From Nakamurella sp. PAMC28650 (GTDB lineage Bacteria; Actinomycetota; Actinomycetes; Mycobacteriales; Nakamurellaceae), in assembly GCF_014303395.1 (NCBI RefSeq), contig NZ_CP060298.1:1674001-1738000 (forward strand): a DNA stretch of 64,000 nucleotides, written 5' to 3'. The notes beneath the pieces are model-generated. The model was not told the DNA's origin and did no database searches. It saw only the letters and a list, made by a program, of their open reading frames with translations. Shown piece by piece: positions 26,270 through 35,968 of the stretch. Position 1 is the stretch's first letter. Every line of letters begins with the position of its first letter. The position numbers and the translations under genes were made by a program.

Positions 26270-26653
26270 TTACCAATTGCTTTTTCGCTGCTGTGCACTC
26301 AAGGCGAGGTTCGCGAGCAGTTTGCCGAGCTGTAGCAATGAAGTAACAGATACCATTGTCTGATCAAGCGTAACATTCAGCCGATCTACATAGTTCGTTG
26401 CTTCGAATAGCAAATCCTCGATCGGTAAGGCCCAAAATATTTTACAATCTACTTGGTCGTTTTCACCTAGACTGTAGGTAACAACAACGTTTTTCGGCGT
26501 CACAGTCTCGCCAGATAGCCCCATTGCTGTCATCCATGCGGCCATGCGCTGCTCCATGAGCTCGTTCGCAAACCCAAGCGCCTCAATCGCTTCTACGCTT
26601 TCACCACGCATTGTGCTGTCGTAAGCCTGCAATGCTCGGTCTTTGAGCGTCAT
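26270..26653 (-). CDS. Hypothetical leftward gene
   Basis: 127 residues, alpha/beta, unrecognised. It is transcribed against the surrounding genes and ends 3 bp from the preceding rightward stop, as moron genes often do. Confidence 0.6.
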   Translation of the reverse strand: MTLKDRALQAYDSTMRGESVEAIEALGFANELMEQRMAAWMTAMGLSGETVTPKNVVVTYSLGENDQVDCKIFWALPIEDLLFEATNYVDRLNVTLDQTMVSVTSLLQLGKLLANLALSAQQRKSNW

Positions 26654-26797
26654 GTCGAAGTCTCCTCTTGGTCAGTGGGACACGAAGGTAACACTTACGA
26701 ACCGAGCGCGCTGAGTGAGAGTCTGATCGAACGCTTGATCGACGAGGATGGACAGCGCCAACTGCTTACCGCATAGTGTCTGTATGAAGGTGAAGCA

Positions 26798-27052
26798 GTG
26801 AAGTTCTACGGGAAGTGTCGCGGTGAAGGCAGCTGCATCTGTGGTCGTTGTGCCGGCTACCCGTTCAACCAGATCTCTGCTATCACCATCAGCCGCCCAG
26901 GGATGATGAGCTACACCATTACCGTCCCAGAGGCAGAAGGCCCGCTCTTTCGTGAGTGGGCCTTTGGTAATGCCCACCAGCGACGCCGGCTCGTGCCGTG
27001 TACGAAGTGCGGCGTTAATTTGTCATCCCGTCATGTGTGTCGGATGGCGTAA
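26798..27052 (+). CDS. Small cysteine-rich protein
   Basis: 84 residues with CRGEGSCICGRC at the N-terminus and CTKCGVNLSSRHVC at the C-terminus, together one or two zinc sites. The overlapping leftward frame is rejected because this strand carries the ordered Cys pattern. Its 3' end overlaps the end of the next leftward gene by 38 bp. Confidence 0.55.
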   Translation: MKFYGKCRGEGSCICGRCAGYPFNQISAITISRPGMMSYTITVPEAEGPLFREWAFGNAHQRRRLVPCTKCGVNLSSRHVCRMA

Positions 27053-27740
27053 TATTGTCGCCGACATCCAACAAATGCATAGCTCGTAGAGCGTCAAGAT
27101 AAGCCTTATGCATGTATGCACTTAACTCTCGGTGGATATGTGTAGTTCGTATCATGGCTACCTTCGAACCACCTAGCTGTATAACGATGCGGCCTCTTAT
27201 AGGCGCACGCCTCTTGAGGTTTCGAAATAGAATGCCGAAGGCTATTGAAGACATAGTCCAAAGCTTTCGCTGGTTGAATAACAAAGAGCCTCGATTGAAC
27301 TTCGGATCGAACTGGCTAAGTGTACTGGCCTCGAATTCAGCGTGTTCGATGACGGCTGTGTAAAGGTCGATGGTCCAGCTTAGGTCCTGGTTGGACTTGA
27401 TACGGGATGTCGCTCCGCCAGTCGAAGGATCAACCTCGTCCGGCTTCACCTCAAACAGCCGACCCGCGTTCCAAAGGCCAAAGGAGTTTACATCTACTTC
27501 GGCTAGGCCACGATTTGAAACCACAATTTTAAGTAGCATGTGACATGTCTCAGAACCGTCGTTCACGAGGTCGACCTTAGCCCGGATGATGGCGTTAGCG
27601 CGTCTGAAGGTGCGCCGAGAGTAGAGCGCGGTAAGACCAGAGACGACGAGTGCTGCGCCACTTATCTCTATTGGTGTCAATTGAAACACGACTCGCGCCT
27701 CCTTGGGTTGTTGCGCAGTATAGCCGGTGGTCCTCGACAT
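27015..27740 (-). CDS. Membrane-anchored moron-like protein
   Basis: 241 residues with one hydrophobic helix near the N-terminus (ISGAALVVSGLTALYS), then a soluble domain with a beta-sandwich-like pattern (LLKIVVSNRGLAEVDVNSFG). The leftward orientation beside the tail-fibre genes suggests an independently expressed lysogenic gene, perhaps in superinfection exclusion or host fitness. No family recognised. Confidence 0.65.
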   Translation of the reverse strand: MSRTTGYTAQQPKEARVVFQLTPIEISGAALVVSGLTALYSRRTFRRANAIIRAKVDLVNDGSETCHMLLKIVVSNRGLAEVDVNSFGLWNAGRLFEVKPDEVDPSTGGATSRIKSNQDLSWTIDLYTAVIEHAEFEASTLSQFDPKFNRGSLLFNQRKLWTMSSIAFGILFRNLKRRAPIRGRIVIQLGGSKVAMIRTTHIHRELSAYMHKAYLDALRAMHLLDVGDNITPSDTHDGMTN

Positions 27741-27784
27741 GTGTTGCCGAACGAACCATAATTAAAGTTATAACCGGTGAATCT

Positions 27785-28150
27785 ATGGCAGCCGTCCCAA
27801 CAACCCAGAACCTGGACATCTACCGCGGCGACGATGAGACGATCACGCTGACGTTCAAAGACAAAGTGACGGGTCTACCGAAGAACCTAACTGGGTCGTC
27901 ATTTTTCTTCACGGCCAAGATCAACTCGTCGGATCTGGACAGCGCGGCCATCATCGCTAAGAAGGTACTCAGCTACAGCGACCCAATGGGTAGCGGTATC
28001 GCCATGGTCCCCCTGACTCACACAGACACGGCTGTGGGGCTCGGCACGTACGTCTACGACCTCCAGTGGGTAGACGCGGCCGGCAACGTCAAGACAGTGC
28101 TCAAGGGCAAGCTGACGGTCCATGACGACGTAACCAAGGCGACGAGCTGA
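27785..28150 (+). CDS. Baseplate/fibre-associated protein (BppU N-terminal-like)
   Basis: 121 residues from ATG 27785. LDIYRGDDETITLTFKDK, FFFTAKI and TYVYDLQWVDAAGNVKTVLKGKLTV fit the small beta-sandwich found at the start of baseplate upper proteins. It overlaps the fibre gene by one base and probably connects fibre to baseplate. Confidence 0.7.
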   Translation: MAAVPTTQNLDIYRGDDETITLTFKDKVTGLPKNLTGSSFFFTAKINSSDLDSAAIIAKKVLSYSDPMGSGIAMVPLTHTDTAVGLGTYVYDLQWVDAAGNVKTVLKGKLTVHDDVTKATS

Positions 28151-31100
28151 TGTTCGACAGTGCTGATCTGGTTGATGTAGCGGTGGAGCTCGACGGCGTG
28201 AATGTCACCGTTGAGGTTGGTGCAGCAGGACCGGAGGGGCCAGTCGGGCCTGGAGGTGTCACCAGCGTCAACGGTCATACCGGGTCGTCCGTCACCGTGA
28301 CGAAAGTCGATGTTGGCCTGGGAAGCGTCGACAACACGTCGGACAGTGCCAAGCCGGTGAGTCCAGCGCAGGCGGCCGCCATCGCGTCAGAAGGCGCCAG
28401 TCGTTCCTCGGCTGACAGCACGCTTCAATCCAACATCACCGCTGAGGCCACGACGCGGGCGAACGCTGATACGACAAACGCCACAGCGATCACAAACGAG
28501 ACAACCAGGGCTACAACAGCTGAGGCCACCAAGTACGTGAAACCTGGTAGCGGTATCCCACGCACAGACCTCGACGCTTCATCTCAGACGAGCCTTGGCA
28601 AAGCTGACACAGCGTTGCAGAGCGCACCGGTTACGACGGTTGCAGGGAGGACTGGTGCCGTTGTGCTCACAGAGGCTGATATAGCCAATTTAACGAGCGA
28701 CCTGGCCGTGAAAGCTTCGAGTGCTTCGGTTACGGCGGAGACAGCACGCGCCACAGGCGTTGAGGCCACGAAGGCCAACGATTCGTTGGTCATCCACCAG
28801 GCCGGCGCGGAGACCATCACCGGGGCAAAGACATTCAACTCTGGCACTCTGTTGGACAAGGGTAACCAGGTGTTCAACGTTAAGGCCTATGGAGCAGTTG
28901 GTGACGGCATTACCAACGATACAGCCGCAATCCAGAGTGCCATCAACGCCGCAAAAACGATCGGCGGGATAATACGCTTTCCAGGGGCTGGACCTTATCT
29001 AGTTAGTCCAGAAAGCCTAACCACCTTCAGTAATATATCTTGGGAAGGTGACAGCCGTGAAGGAACCGTAATCAAGGTTATTGACAACAGCACCTATTCC
29101 CGAGTGGTTCAAGTTACCGGGACGTCAGGCCTGTACGTCAAGAACGTGAGATTTAGTAATCTCTTCTTTAGTGGTGTGCTGGCTGCGCCGCTGGGAACAG
29201 CAGTCCGCAGTAACACATATGCAATCGCTTGCGCATACGTCGATGGGGTAACAGTCGAAAAATGCCGGTTTGAGCAGTTTGATGTATCCAACACATTCAC
29301 CAACTCTAGCAATATCTGGGTTGACCAATGCGTTGACTATTCGGGGTCTCTCACCTATGGCAGCAAGGACCTCGTCCAATGTCAGGGTGTTAGTGGCATC
29401 AAGGTGTCTCGGTGTGTATCTCACGGGAATGACACCTCAATTAGACTAGAAGGAGTCAAACACGCCTCTGTTTACGCAAACGAGATCTACTCATCGTCTA
29501 TTGAGATTGGGAACCAAATATCCTACGGTTATTGTGAAGACATCCAAATTTTTGGCAACTATTTCTATGACTCTCACGTTGTCATGATTAATTTCTCTGA
29601 CACCGACACAAAGACTGTCAACGGCAACTTAGTAGCGATTGATGGCGTTAGCATCACCGGAAATTCTTTTAATTTGGCAACGGTAGCCAACTCTCAGGCA
29701 ATCTTGGCAGAGGCGTGGTCGTCATCACTCACTTCTGGCATCAGTAATGTAGCTATTACCGGCAACCATTTCAGTTCGACTCTGGCGATTGGGAGCATCA
29801 ATACCGGAATCGTGGGTATGGCGACCAACGGTCAAGCATTCAACTGGACTATTACGGGCAATAATTTCACCGATATGAATGGATCGGCAATTGACATTAC
29901 ATCTGGGGTCAACTGGATTGTGACAGGTAACACATTCTCAGACTTTAACCGTGGTGCAGGGTTGGGCAATGCGTGGAACAGATCGGCCGTAGCAGTCCGA
30001 GCCACATCGACATTCAATTCCAACCATATTGATATTAACCATAACCAAATGGATGCCAACGGTAAGAATTATGCGTTGCCAATATATGTGGGGGATGCGT
30101 CCTATATCGACAACCTGAATATCAAGGATAATGACATTTACGGAGTAACAGGAAGCGGAGCGTCTCCTATCTATTTCCAGACAACCCAACCATCAGGTGT
30201 GATCAGTGGTAACTTTGGCTATAACAGTGGCGCTGTCCTCTCACCGATACAAGATAAAGGCGGCCAAGTCTTCAACCCTGTTGCCTACGGTGCTAAGGGC
30301 GACGGTACAACTGATAGTACTACCTTTGTACAGGCCGCTATTAACGTTGCTTCTCTTGCGGGCGGGGGCATTGTCCAGTTCCCGGCAGGTATCTTTGTTC
30401 TTGGCGCTCTCACGCACTACACCAACGTCATCGTTCAAGGTGTCGGCCTCGGCACTCAGCTATTCCTCAAAGCCGGTACTAATGCCTACATGTTTACGAC
30501 GAGCAACACGGCAGCAAACCCAACTGGCTATGCTCACGATCACCAGTTACGCGATTTCTACTTCAATGGTAATACAGCCAACAACACGACTTTGGCTGCA
30601 CTCCTAAGTTGTTCTTACAGTCGTAACCCAGTTGTGTCGGGTGTCAAGTTTGAGTTCTACAATAACAACTGTATATATATGGGTGGTGGCGGTAACAACG
30701 TTACTCAGCCACGTTTTATTAATATTCAAGGTGATAACGGCTCCATAACCAACGGTGTCGGCATCAAGCTCGACTTCAACTGCTACGACTCGCTGTGGTC
30801 GAACGTCGACATTGGTCGCGCATACCGGGGGGTCGTAACATCGTCCGGCGGCGTGGGAAATCACTCTTTCAATCAAGTACTAACCTGGGGGCACGCTGAT
30901 ACCGGGTTTTACAACTATCAGTCGCATAACAACGTCTGGACTAACTGTACCTTTGACCAGAACTTTGGGTCAGGTATTGTGTTTGACGGTACTGTGGGTG
31001 CCACCCTGACAAACAGTAAGGCCAGCAACAACAGTTTCACCGACCCATCTGGAATTCTCTATGCCACGGGTGCTCCAACGAAAGCTGGCAACACTTACTC

Positions 31101-32835
31101 GGGTATCAACGTCATAAATAACTCCTCTGACATTAAGATCAACAACCCGGTCTATTACAACGATCCGCTAAGTCAGCCCAACTACGGCTCTCAAGCTTAC
31201 GGTCTTAGTATCGGTTCTGGATCAACGGTGATCCAGAACAACGCCACGTACCGTTACATGATGACCGGCAACGTGAACACTGCTGGCACCTTGAACCACT
31301 ACATGATTGCTTTAGGACAGCCGGCCAAGCCGACACTCACGCCGTCGACAACGGGTGGCACGCTGCCAGCTGGGCAGAAGTTCTACGTGGTAACAGCGCT
31401 GAACGCGACCGGCGAGACCATGGCCAGCGGTGAATCGGTGGTGACAACCACAGGAACAACATCGTCCGTGGCTTTGGCCTGGACAGCTGTGACAGGTGCA
31501 AGCTCGTACAAGGTGTACCGAGGCACTACCGGCGGTTCTGAGAGCGTTTACTACACGACAGCAACGAACTCATACACCGATATAAACGGGATCGGAACTA
31601 CGGCCAGTCAGCCAGCAACGAACACGGCGTTTGTCACGCACATAGCTGGCGCCGGCCCATCATATATCGGTGGATCGCTAACAGCTCTTTCGTTCACGGG
31701 TTCTGGTTCTGGATTGACTGCGATACCGGAAACTGCCATCACGAATTTGACCACTGACCTAGCAGCAAAGGCTCCGCTTGTCTCAGCTGCATTGACCGGG
31801 GTACCTACAGCACCAACAGCAGCTCCAGGAACAGCTTCTACTCAACTCGCGACGACCGCCTACTCAGACGCCGGTAGCACTGTCGCGAAGGCTCGGGCAA
31901 ACCACACGGGCACCCAGCTGTCTACTACGATTTCTGACTTCATGAGTGCTGCATCTCTTGCTGCGCCCGTTCAGACCGTAGCCGGCCGCACAGGTGCTGT
32001 GACCCTCACGAGTACCGACGTAGGCCTAGGAAGCGTCTCAAACGCTCTCCAGCTGGTTGCAGCCAACAACCTGTCGGACCTCGCTTCAGCTGCTACTGCT
32101 CGAAGTAACCTGGGCCTGGGCTCACTAGGCACGTTAAGCACTGTCACGCTGACGACGAATGTGACGGGTGTATTGCCGGTAGCGAACGGTGGGACGGGAA
32201 CTACGACTTCGACGGGTTCGGGTAGCATTGTTCTCTCAACCTCGCCGAATTTCGTTACGCCTTTACTTGGCACGCCTGCATCGGGTGTCGCTACGAACCT
32301 TACTGGTCTACCTCTTACTACTGGTGTAACTGGAATATTGTCAATTCTAAATGGCGGTACAGGTTCATCGACGCAAAACTTTGTTGATTTAACGACTACT
32401 CAAAGTGTTGGTGGGGCAAAAAATTATACCAATTACACAGTTTTCAGTGGTGGCTTTACTGGTATGGGTAATAACTATAGTAACCGCGGCTATTCAGGCG
32501 GCGGACTTGAGTTAGGGTATGACTCGACTAACTCTACAACGAACATTCAAGCAATTAGTGAGGGCGTGGCTTGGCTCAAGCTTAACTATGGCGCGATAAG
32601 CCACAATTGGTATATCGGAGGTGGTAGTAGTCCCGTATTTACGATTTCCTCTGGTTCACAGAAGTTAGCAAACGGTAATAAACTTATACTAGGAGCTTCC
32701 AGTACAACTACCTCCTCGTTGAATATCCCGGCTGGTGTAGCCCCCACAACCCCTAACGACGGAGACATCTGGTATGACGGTACGAACTTGAAGATGCGAA
32801 TCGCAGGCGTGACCAAGACGTTCACAATCACTTAG
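28150..32835 (+). CDS. Large tail fibre with two pectate-lyase-like beta-helix modules
   Basis: 1561 residues. A collagen-like GPEGPVGPGG and an alpha-helical stalk of A/T repeats come first. Two depolymerase-type modules follow, each opening with the hallmark: NQVFNVKAYGAVGDGITNDT (~residue 240) and GQVFNPVAYGAKGDGTTDST (~705). An Fn3-like domain (~1060-1160) follows. The stalk motif TVAGRTGAV occurs twice (~160 and ~1275). The end PNDGDIWYDGTNLKMR is the usual fibre C-terminus. It should bind and perhaps degrade a surface polysaccharide. Confidence 0.9.
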   Translation: MFDSADLVDVAVELDGVNVTVEVGAAGPEGPVGPGGVTSVNGHTGSSVTVTKVDVGLGSVDNTSDSAKPVSPAQAAAIASEGASRSSADSTLQSNITAEATTRANADTTNATAITNETTRATTAEATKYVKPGSGIPRTDLDASSQTSLGKADTALQSAPVTTVAGRTGAVVLTEADIANLTSDLAVKASSASVTAETARATGVEATKANDSLVIHQAGAETITGAKTFNSGTLLDKGNQVFNVKAYGAVGDGITNDTAAIQSAINAAKTIGGIIRFPGAGPYLVSPESLTTFSNISWEGDSREGTVIKVIDNSTYSRVVQVTGTSGLYVKNVRFSNLFFSGVLAAPLGTAVRSNTYAIACAYVDGVTVEKCRFEQFDVSNTFTNSSNIWVDQCVDYSGSLTYGSKDLVQCQGVSGIKVSRCVSHGNDTSIRLEGVKHASVYANEIYSSSIEIGNQISYGYCEDIQIFGNYFYDSHVVMINFSDTDTKTVNGNLVAIDGVSITGNSFNLATVANSQAILAEAWSSSLTSGISNVAITGNHFSSTLAIGSINTGIVGMATNGQAFNWTITGNNFTDMNGSAIDITSGVNWIVTGNTFSDFNRGAGLGNAWNRSAVAVRATSTFNSNHIDINHNQMDANGKNYALPIYVGDASYIDNLNIKDNDIYGVTGSGASPIYFQTTQPSGVISGNFGYNSGAVLSPIQDKGGQVFNPVAYGAKGDGTTDSTTFVQAAINVASLAGGGIVQFPAGIFVLGALTHYTNVIVQGVGLGTQLFLKAGTNAYMFTTSNTAANPTGYAHDHQLRDFYFNGNTANNTTLAALLSCSYSRNPVVSGVKFEFYNNNCIYMGGGGNNVTQPRFINIQGDNGSITNGVGIKLDFNCYDSLWSNVDIGRAYRGVVTSSGGVGNHSFNQVLTWGHADTGFYNYQSHNNVWTNCTFDQNFGSGIVFDGTVGATLTNSKASNNSFTDPSGILYATGAPTKAGNTYSGINVINNSSDIKINNPVYYNDPLSQPNYGSQAYGLSIGSGSTVIQNNATYRYMMTGNVNTAGTLNHYMIALGQPAKPTLTPSTTGGTLPAGQKFYVVTALNATGETMASGESVVTTTGTTSSVALAWTAVTGASSYKVYRGTTGGSESVYYTTATNSYTDINGIGTTASQPATNTAFVTHIAGAGPSYIGGSLTALSFTGSGSGLTAIPETAITNLTTDLAAKAPLVSAALTGVPTAPTAAPGTASTQLATTAYSDAGSTVAKARANHTGTQLSTTISDFMSAASLAAPVQTVAGRTGAVTLTSTDVGLGSVSNALQLVAANNLSDLASAATARSNLGLGSLGTLSTVTLTTNVTGVLPVANGGTGTTTSTGSGSIVLSTSPNFVTPLLGTPASGVATNLTGLPLTTGVTGILSILNGGTGSSTQNFVDLTTTQSVGGAKNYTNYTVFSGGFTGMGNNYSNRGYSGGGLELGYDSTNSTTNIQAISEGVAWLKLNYGAISHNWYIGGGSSPVFTISSGSQKLANGNKLILGASSTTTSSLNIPAGVAPTTPNDGDIWYDGTNLKMRIAGVTKTFTIT

Positions 32836-32845
32836 CAAACTGATG

Positions 32846-33442
32846 CTACGGGCTGGGAAGCGGGAGTTCCCGGTGTACCCACTCGACAACAGCAACTCCT
32901 TCCACAATCTGAAACTTGAGACTGATGATCTCGTTCGTATCAGTGATCAAGGTAACCGTCGCTTTATCGCGCTCGCTAATGGAGCGTTCTAAGCTTTTTA
33001 GGTTAAGAGTTCGGTTCAAGTGATTGTAGCGTCGGACGATAAGCATCTTGGCTCGTCCTACTAGCTCGTCGTCAGTATAGTCGGGAACCGCTTGCTGTTT
33101 ACGATCTGAGGCGTACTTACGAATAATCGAAACAATGCCCTCTAGCGTTTTCGTAATACCGATGCCAGCTGCTATATCGATAAGCCCGGTTACGGTTGAA
33201 GCGTCAGCGCCCCACGAATGATGCCCGCGACTCAGTTCCGATTTGAAACTATGCCACCGCCGCTGGCCGTCCTCTTCGTATGAAGCAATAGCTTCAAGGT
33301 CTTTCAATAGTTCGTTTAGATCACCGCGGCCGGACGGCAGTTGAGCAAAGAACTCCGAGTAGAAGCGTTCCTTCCCGCCATGTAGGCTCGAAATCAAACC
33401 GACTTGGATGAAAAAACCGTCGAAGTATGTTTCTTCGGCCAT
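32846..33442 (-). CDS. Leftward moron-like gene
   Basis: 198 residues, helical, with a hydrophobic stretch TGLIDIAAGIGITKTLEGIV in the centre and a beta-rich end. Unrecognised. It is opposite to the fibre and terminase genes and ends 11 bp from the fibre stop, a typical accessory cargo site. Confidence 0.6.
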   Translation of the reverse strand: MAEETYFDGFFIQVGLISSLHGGKERFYSEFFAQLPSGRGDLNELLKDLEAIASYEEDGQRRWHSFKSELSRGHHSWGADASTVTGLIDIAAGIGITKTLEGIVSIIRKYASDRKQQAVPDYTDDELVGRAKMLIVRRYNHLNRTLNLKSLERSISERDKATVTLITDTNEIISLKFQIVEGVAVVEWVHRELPLPSP

Positions 33443-33554
33443 CAGACGCGTCGCTGTTCGGCGTCGTTGATTTTCATGCGCGAAGCCTACCAGATGGAGG
33501 TAGTTACAGCAGTTCCAAACTGCTTTATAATGAGCCCATTAACGAGGTTCTGCA

Positions 33555-33890
33555 ATGAAGATCAAGCTCAAGACTACTGTCAGCGATTACGAAGGTAAGC
33601 CAATCACTCAGCTTGATGATCAGGGCAAGACTGAAAACGTCACGTTTCGCCAGGTCATCAACGCTGCACTGAACAACGAAGTACCAGGCGCTGTGATGAC
33701 ACCTGAGGACAAGCAGCAGATCTATCAGATCAGCAAGAAGATATGGGACTCATGGACGCCAGACCTTTCGAACGTGGAGTGCGCCTATATCCAGACACGC
33801 GGCCTGGCGGTGCTCAACCCACTCCTCAGCGGCCGGCTTGACGACTTCCTCAACCAGCGTGACGAAGAGGTAGCGCAGACCGAGAAGTAG
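33555..33890 (+). CDS. Hypothetical protein
   Basis: 111 residues, charged alpha/beta: MKIKLKTTVSDYEGKPI... then helices ending LNPLLSGRLDDFLNQRDEE. ATG preceded by a weak GAGG. Unrecognised; resembles tail chaperone-like or small regulatory phage proteins in composition only. Confidence 0.6.
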   Translation: MKIKLKTTVSDYEGKPITQLDDQGKTENVTFRQVINAALNNEVPGAVMTPEDKQQIYQISKKIWDSWTPDLSNVECAYIQTRGLAVLNPLLSGRLDDFLNQRDEEVAQTEK

Positions 33891-33988
33891 TAGGCAGGTT
33901 AAATTTCTATCCATCGTCGTGCAGCCTTGCTCCCATGCGCTACGCTCCACTTCCACGTTCCGTGCACTACCGTTAATGGGGAGACAAA

Positions 33989-34579
33989 TTGAGACGCTAC
34001 AAGGTTCTGGGTCTAGTCATGACAGCCGTCCTCCTGGCTGCATGCTCAGGAACCGCAGCAACCGGCGCAACGGTCACCGTCACAGCAGCTGGTGTCGCAT
34101 CTACCGTCACCGTGACGCAATCGGTTGGTGCAGCACATGCAGCATCATCGCTGGCACTCGCGGCTTCGTCAGCACCGTCAGCATCACCAGCAGCGTCTGG
34201 ACAGACGACCAATAAGCTCGGTGGTCCGGCAGTGACTTACGAGAGCGGGTTGGCGATTAAGGTCGGTCAGCCGGCGCCGTACACTCCAAGCCAGTACGCA
34301 ACGACGAGTACCTTCAAGAGCTACGTCATGCTGGAGGTTACGATCACCAACGGCACCAGGGCCAACTTCAACCCGATTCTGCTGACGGAAACCATTCAGA
34401 GCGGCAACCTGGCAGCCACGCAGATATTCGATACCGGCCTCTCGGCACCCAATCAGACGATGCTTTTGCCGGGGCGTTCTTTAGCGTACAAAGTGGGATT
34501 CGGTGTCAAAGACCCCAAAGACGTGGTTTTACAGGTGAGTCCGGGGTTTACGTATACCCCGACAATTTTCACCAGCTAG
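33989..34579 (+). CDS. Phage-encoded lipoprotein (DUF4352-like)
   Basis: 196 residues from TTG 33989. Type II signal peptide with lipobox LLAAC, an Ala/Ser/Thr linker of ~50 residues, and a beta-sandwich domain (YVMLEVTITNGTRANFNP, YKVGFGV) as in DUF4352 proteins. It should be anchored to the outer face of the membrane. Phage lipoproteins of this kind often block superinfecting DNA; that role is inferred. Confidence 0.75.
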   Translation: MRRYKVLGLVMTAVLLAACSGTAATGATVTVTAAGVASTVTVTQSVGAAHAASSLALAASSAPSASPAASGQTTNKLGGPAVTYESGLAIKVGQPAPYTPSQYATTSTFKSYVMLEVTITNGTRANFNPILLTETIQSGNLAATQIFDTGLSAPNQTMLLPGRSLAYKVGFGVKDPKDVVLQVSPGFTYTPTIFTS

Positions 34580-34582
34580 TGC

Positions 34583-35701
34583 TCACTCCTTCGGCTTGGC
34601 ATTTGAGGCTACATCGATGAACTTTTCGATGATCTGCTGGCTATTTGCGAACTCACTTTCTGTGCCAACACCAAGCATTGCCGGCCCGGTTAGGACCGAG
34701 CGACCTACCTCAGCTCTAATCGCCAGGCGCTCATCGTCCGATAGAAACTCCGAGTACGCACCAACGGTCTGGAGACGAACTTGAAACTCGCGTGCCCTAC
34801 GCGCAACGGTTCGGTGGCCGTTTGCTTCGTGGGCTAGGTACAGCGCTAAAGCTAGAAGCGGGATAGTTACCGTCAGTCGAGTCAGGTCAGTAGCAACGCT
34901 GTCATTGCCCTTTCCGAGTGCTGAATACACGATCCAACATGCGCCGGCAACAGAAAGAACGAACAGGGCTATAGCAGCGATCCTGAAATACTTTGCTGAT
35001 TTCAGTTCGTCGTCGGCTATCTCCCTGTAGTTGCGGAAGATAGTGTCAAGTCCAGCCTCGTTAGCAGCGATCTTGGCAGTTATGGCAGCAGCTGATGCCT
35101 CATTAGCGCCCTCGCGAGCAATCTCGGCTGACTTTGCTATTTCATCAACGGTATTTGCAAGATTAAATGTCCTGAGCACAATGTTCCACGAGCCAAGACG
35201 GCCTTCGACTGTTGTTTTCGCTCGGCGTAGAGTTTGCAGGAGTTCGTTTATTTCTGCATTCAGCTGCAGGTCTGGTGTTTCCGTCTGACCCAGCACTAAA
35301 CCAACGGCTGTCGCTACATCGATGATTGACTCGGCTATCGTCTTTCTGGTGATGTCAGGCGGCTTGATTCTTGCCAAGTTCAGCTCGTTTTCGCACCCGT
35401 ATTCAAGTTTCCGCAGCATTGTGACTAGCGACTCGAAAGCCTCAATCTCGCTCGTCGGGTATGCTCCGTGACGCTTGATGCTTGCTATCGCCAGAGGCAC
35501 CGTATTCTGCGCAAGTCCCACGACGAAGACTAGATCTGCGATGAACTCATTGCGATAGCCGTCGAGTTCGTGCACCGCACCGTTTTCGTTGGGAGTTAGG
35601 TAGACCCTTTTCATCGCCACAGTCGTCGCGATGAGATCCTGAAATAGCTTAGTTACGTACGTATTCTGCCGGTCAAGCTCTTCTTCATCGTAAATCGTCA
35701 A
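34583..35701 (-). CDS. Leftward membrane protein with long helical N-terminal domain
   Basis: 372 residues. Residues 1-230 are helical and include a coiled-coil-like Ala-rich stretch (SAEIAREGANEASAAAITAK). Two transmembrane helices follow (~240-262, ~275-293), then a helical tail. Unrecognised. Leftward in a rightward structural region, so likely a moron; membrane sensors of some anti-phage genes have similar size, but no evidence links it to defence. Confidence 0.65.
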   Translation of the reverse strand: MTIYDEEELDRQNTYVTKLFQDLIATTVAMKRVYLTPNENGAVHELDGYRNEFIADLVFVVGLAQNTVPLAIASIKRHGAYPTSEIEAFESLVTMLRKLEYGCENELNLARIKPPDITRKTIAESIIDVATAVGLVLGQTETPDLQLNAEINELLQTLRRAKTTVEGRLGSWNIVLRTFNLANTVDEIAKSAEIAREGANEASAAAITAKIAANEAGLDTIFRNYREIADDELKSAKYFRIAAIALFVLSVAGACWIVYSALGKGNDSVATDLTRLTVTIPLLALALYLAHEANGHRTVARRAREFQVRLQTVGAYSEFLSDDERLAIRAEVGRSVLTGPAMLGVGTESEFANSQQIIEKFIDVASNAKPKE

Positions 35702-35881
35702 CGGCTACCTCCTGTTTCGCCTTCGGTAGTGCGGAGTATAGCCTAGGATTGCGAGACCGTCCGTTTCGCTCCAAGCTGGAAGTCATCGAAAAGCCGCTAG
35801 ACGAAGCAAATTCTTCCTAAACGATACAAGGGGAACAAATCTGCGGTCAGTGTTATAGTGAAGAAGTAACAAGGCATTTTC

Positions 35882-35968
35882 ATGGGTGGCATCACGATCT
35901 CCGACGTACCAGTTCTCACGCGTCAGTCACAACCTAAGCCTCAGCCAACTCCACCGGTACAAGACTGA
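35882..35968 (+). CDS. 28-residue peptide before the terminase genes
   Basis: MGGITISDVPVLTRQSQPKP..., Pro-rich end. Its TGA overlaps the ATG of the small terminase gene, so it may serve mainly for translational coupling. Confidence 0.4.
   Translation: MGGITISDVPVLTRQSQPKPQPTPPVQD

Noticed and set aside
26672-26977. Leftward 101-residue ORF
   Set aside because: The opposite strand carries ordered CxxC pairs and is the better candidate.
34583-35701. Known abortive-infection or defence protein
   Set aside because: Size and membrane topology are suggestive only; no diagnostic motif was visible, so only a moron-like label is given.
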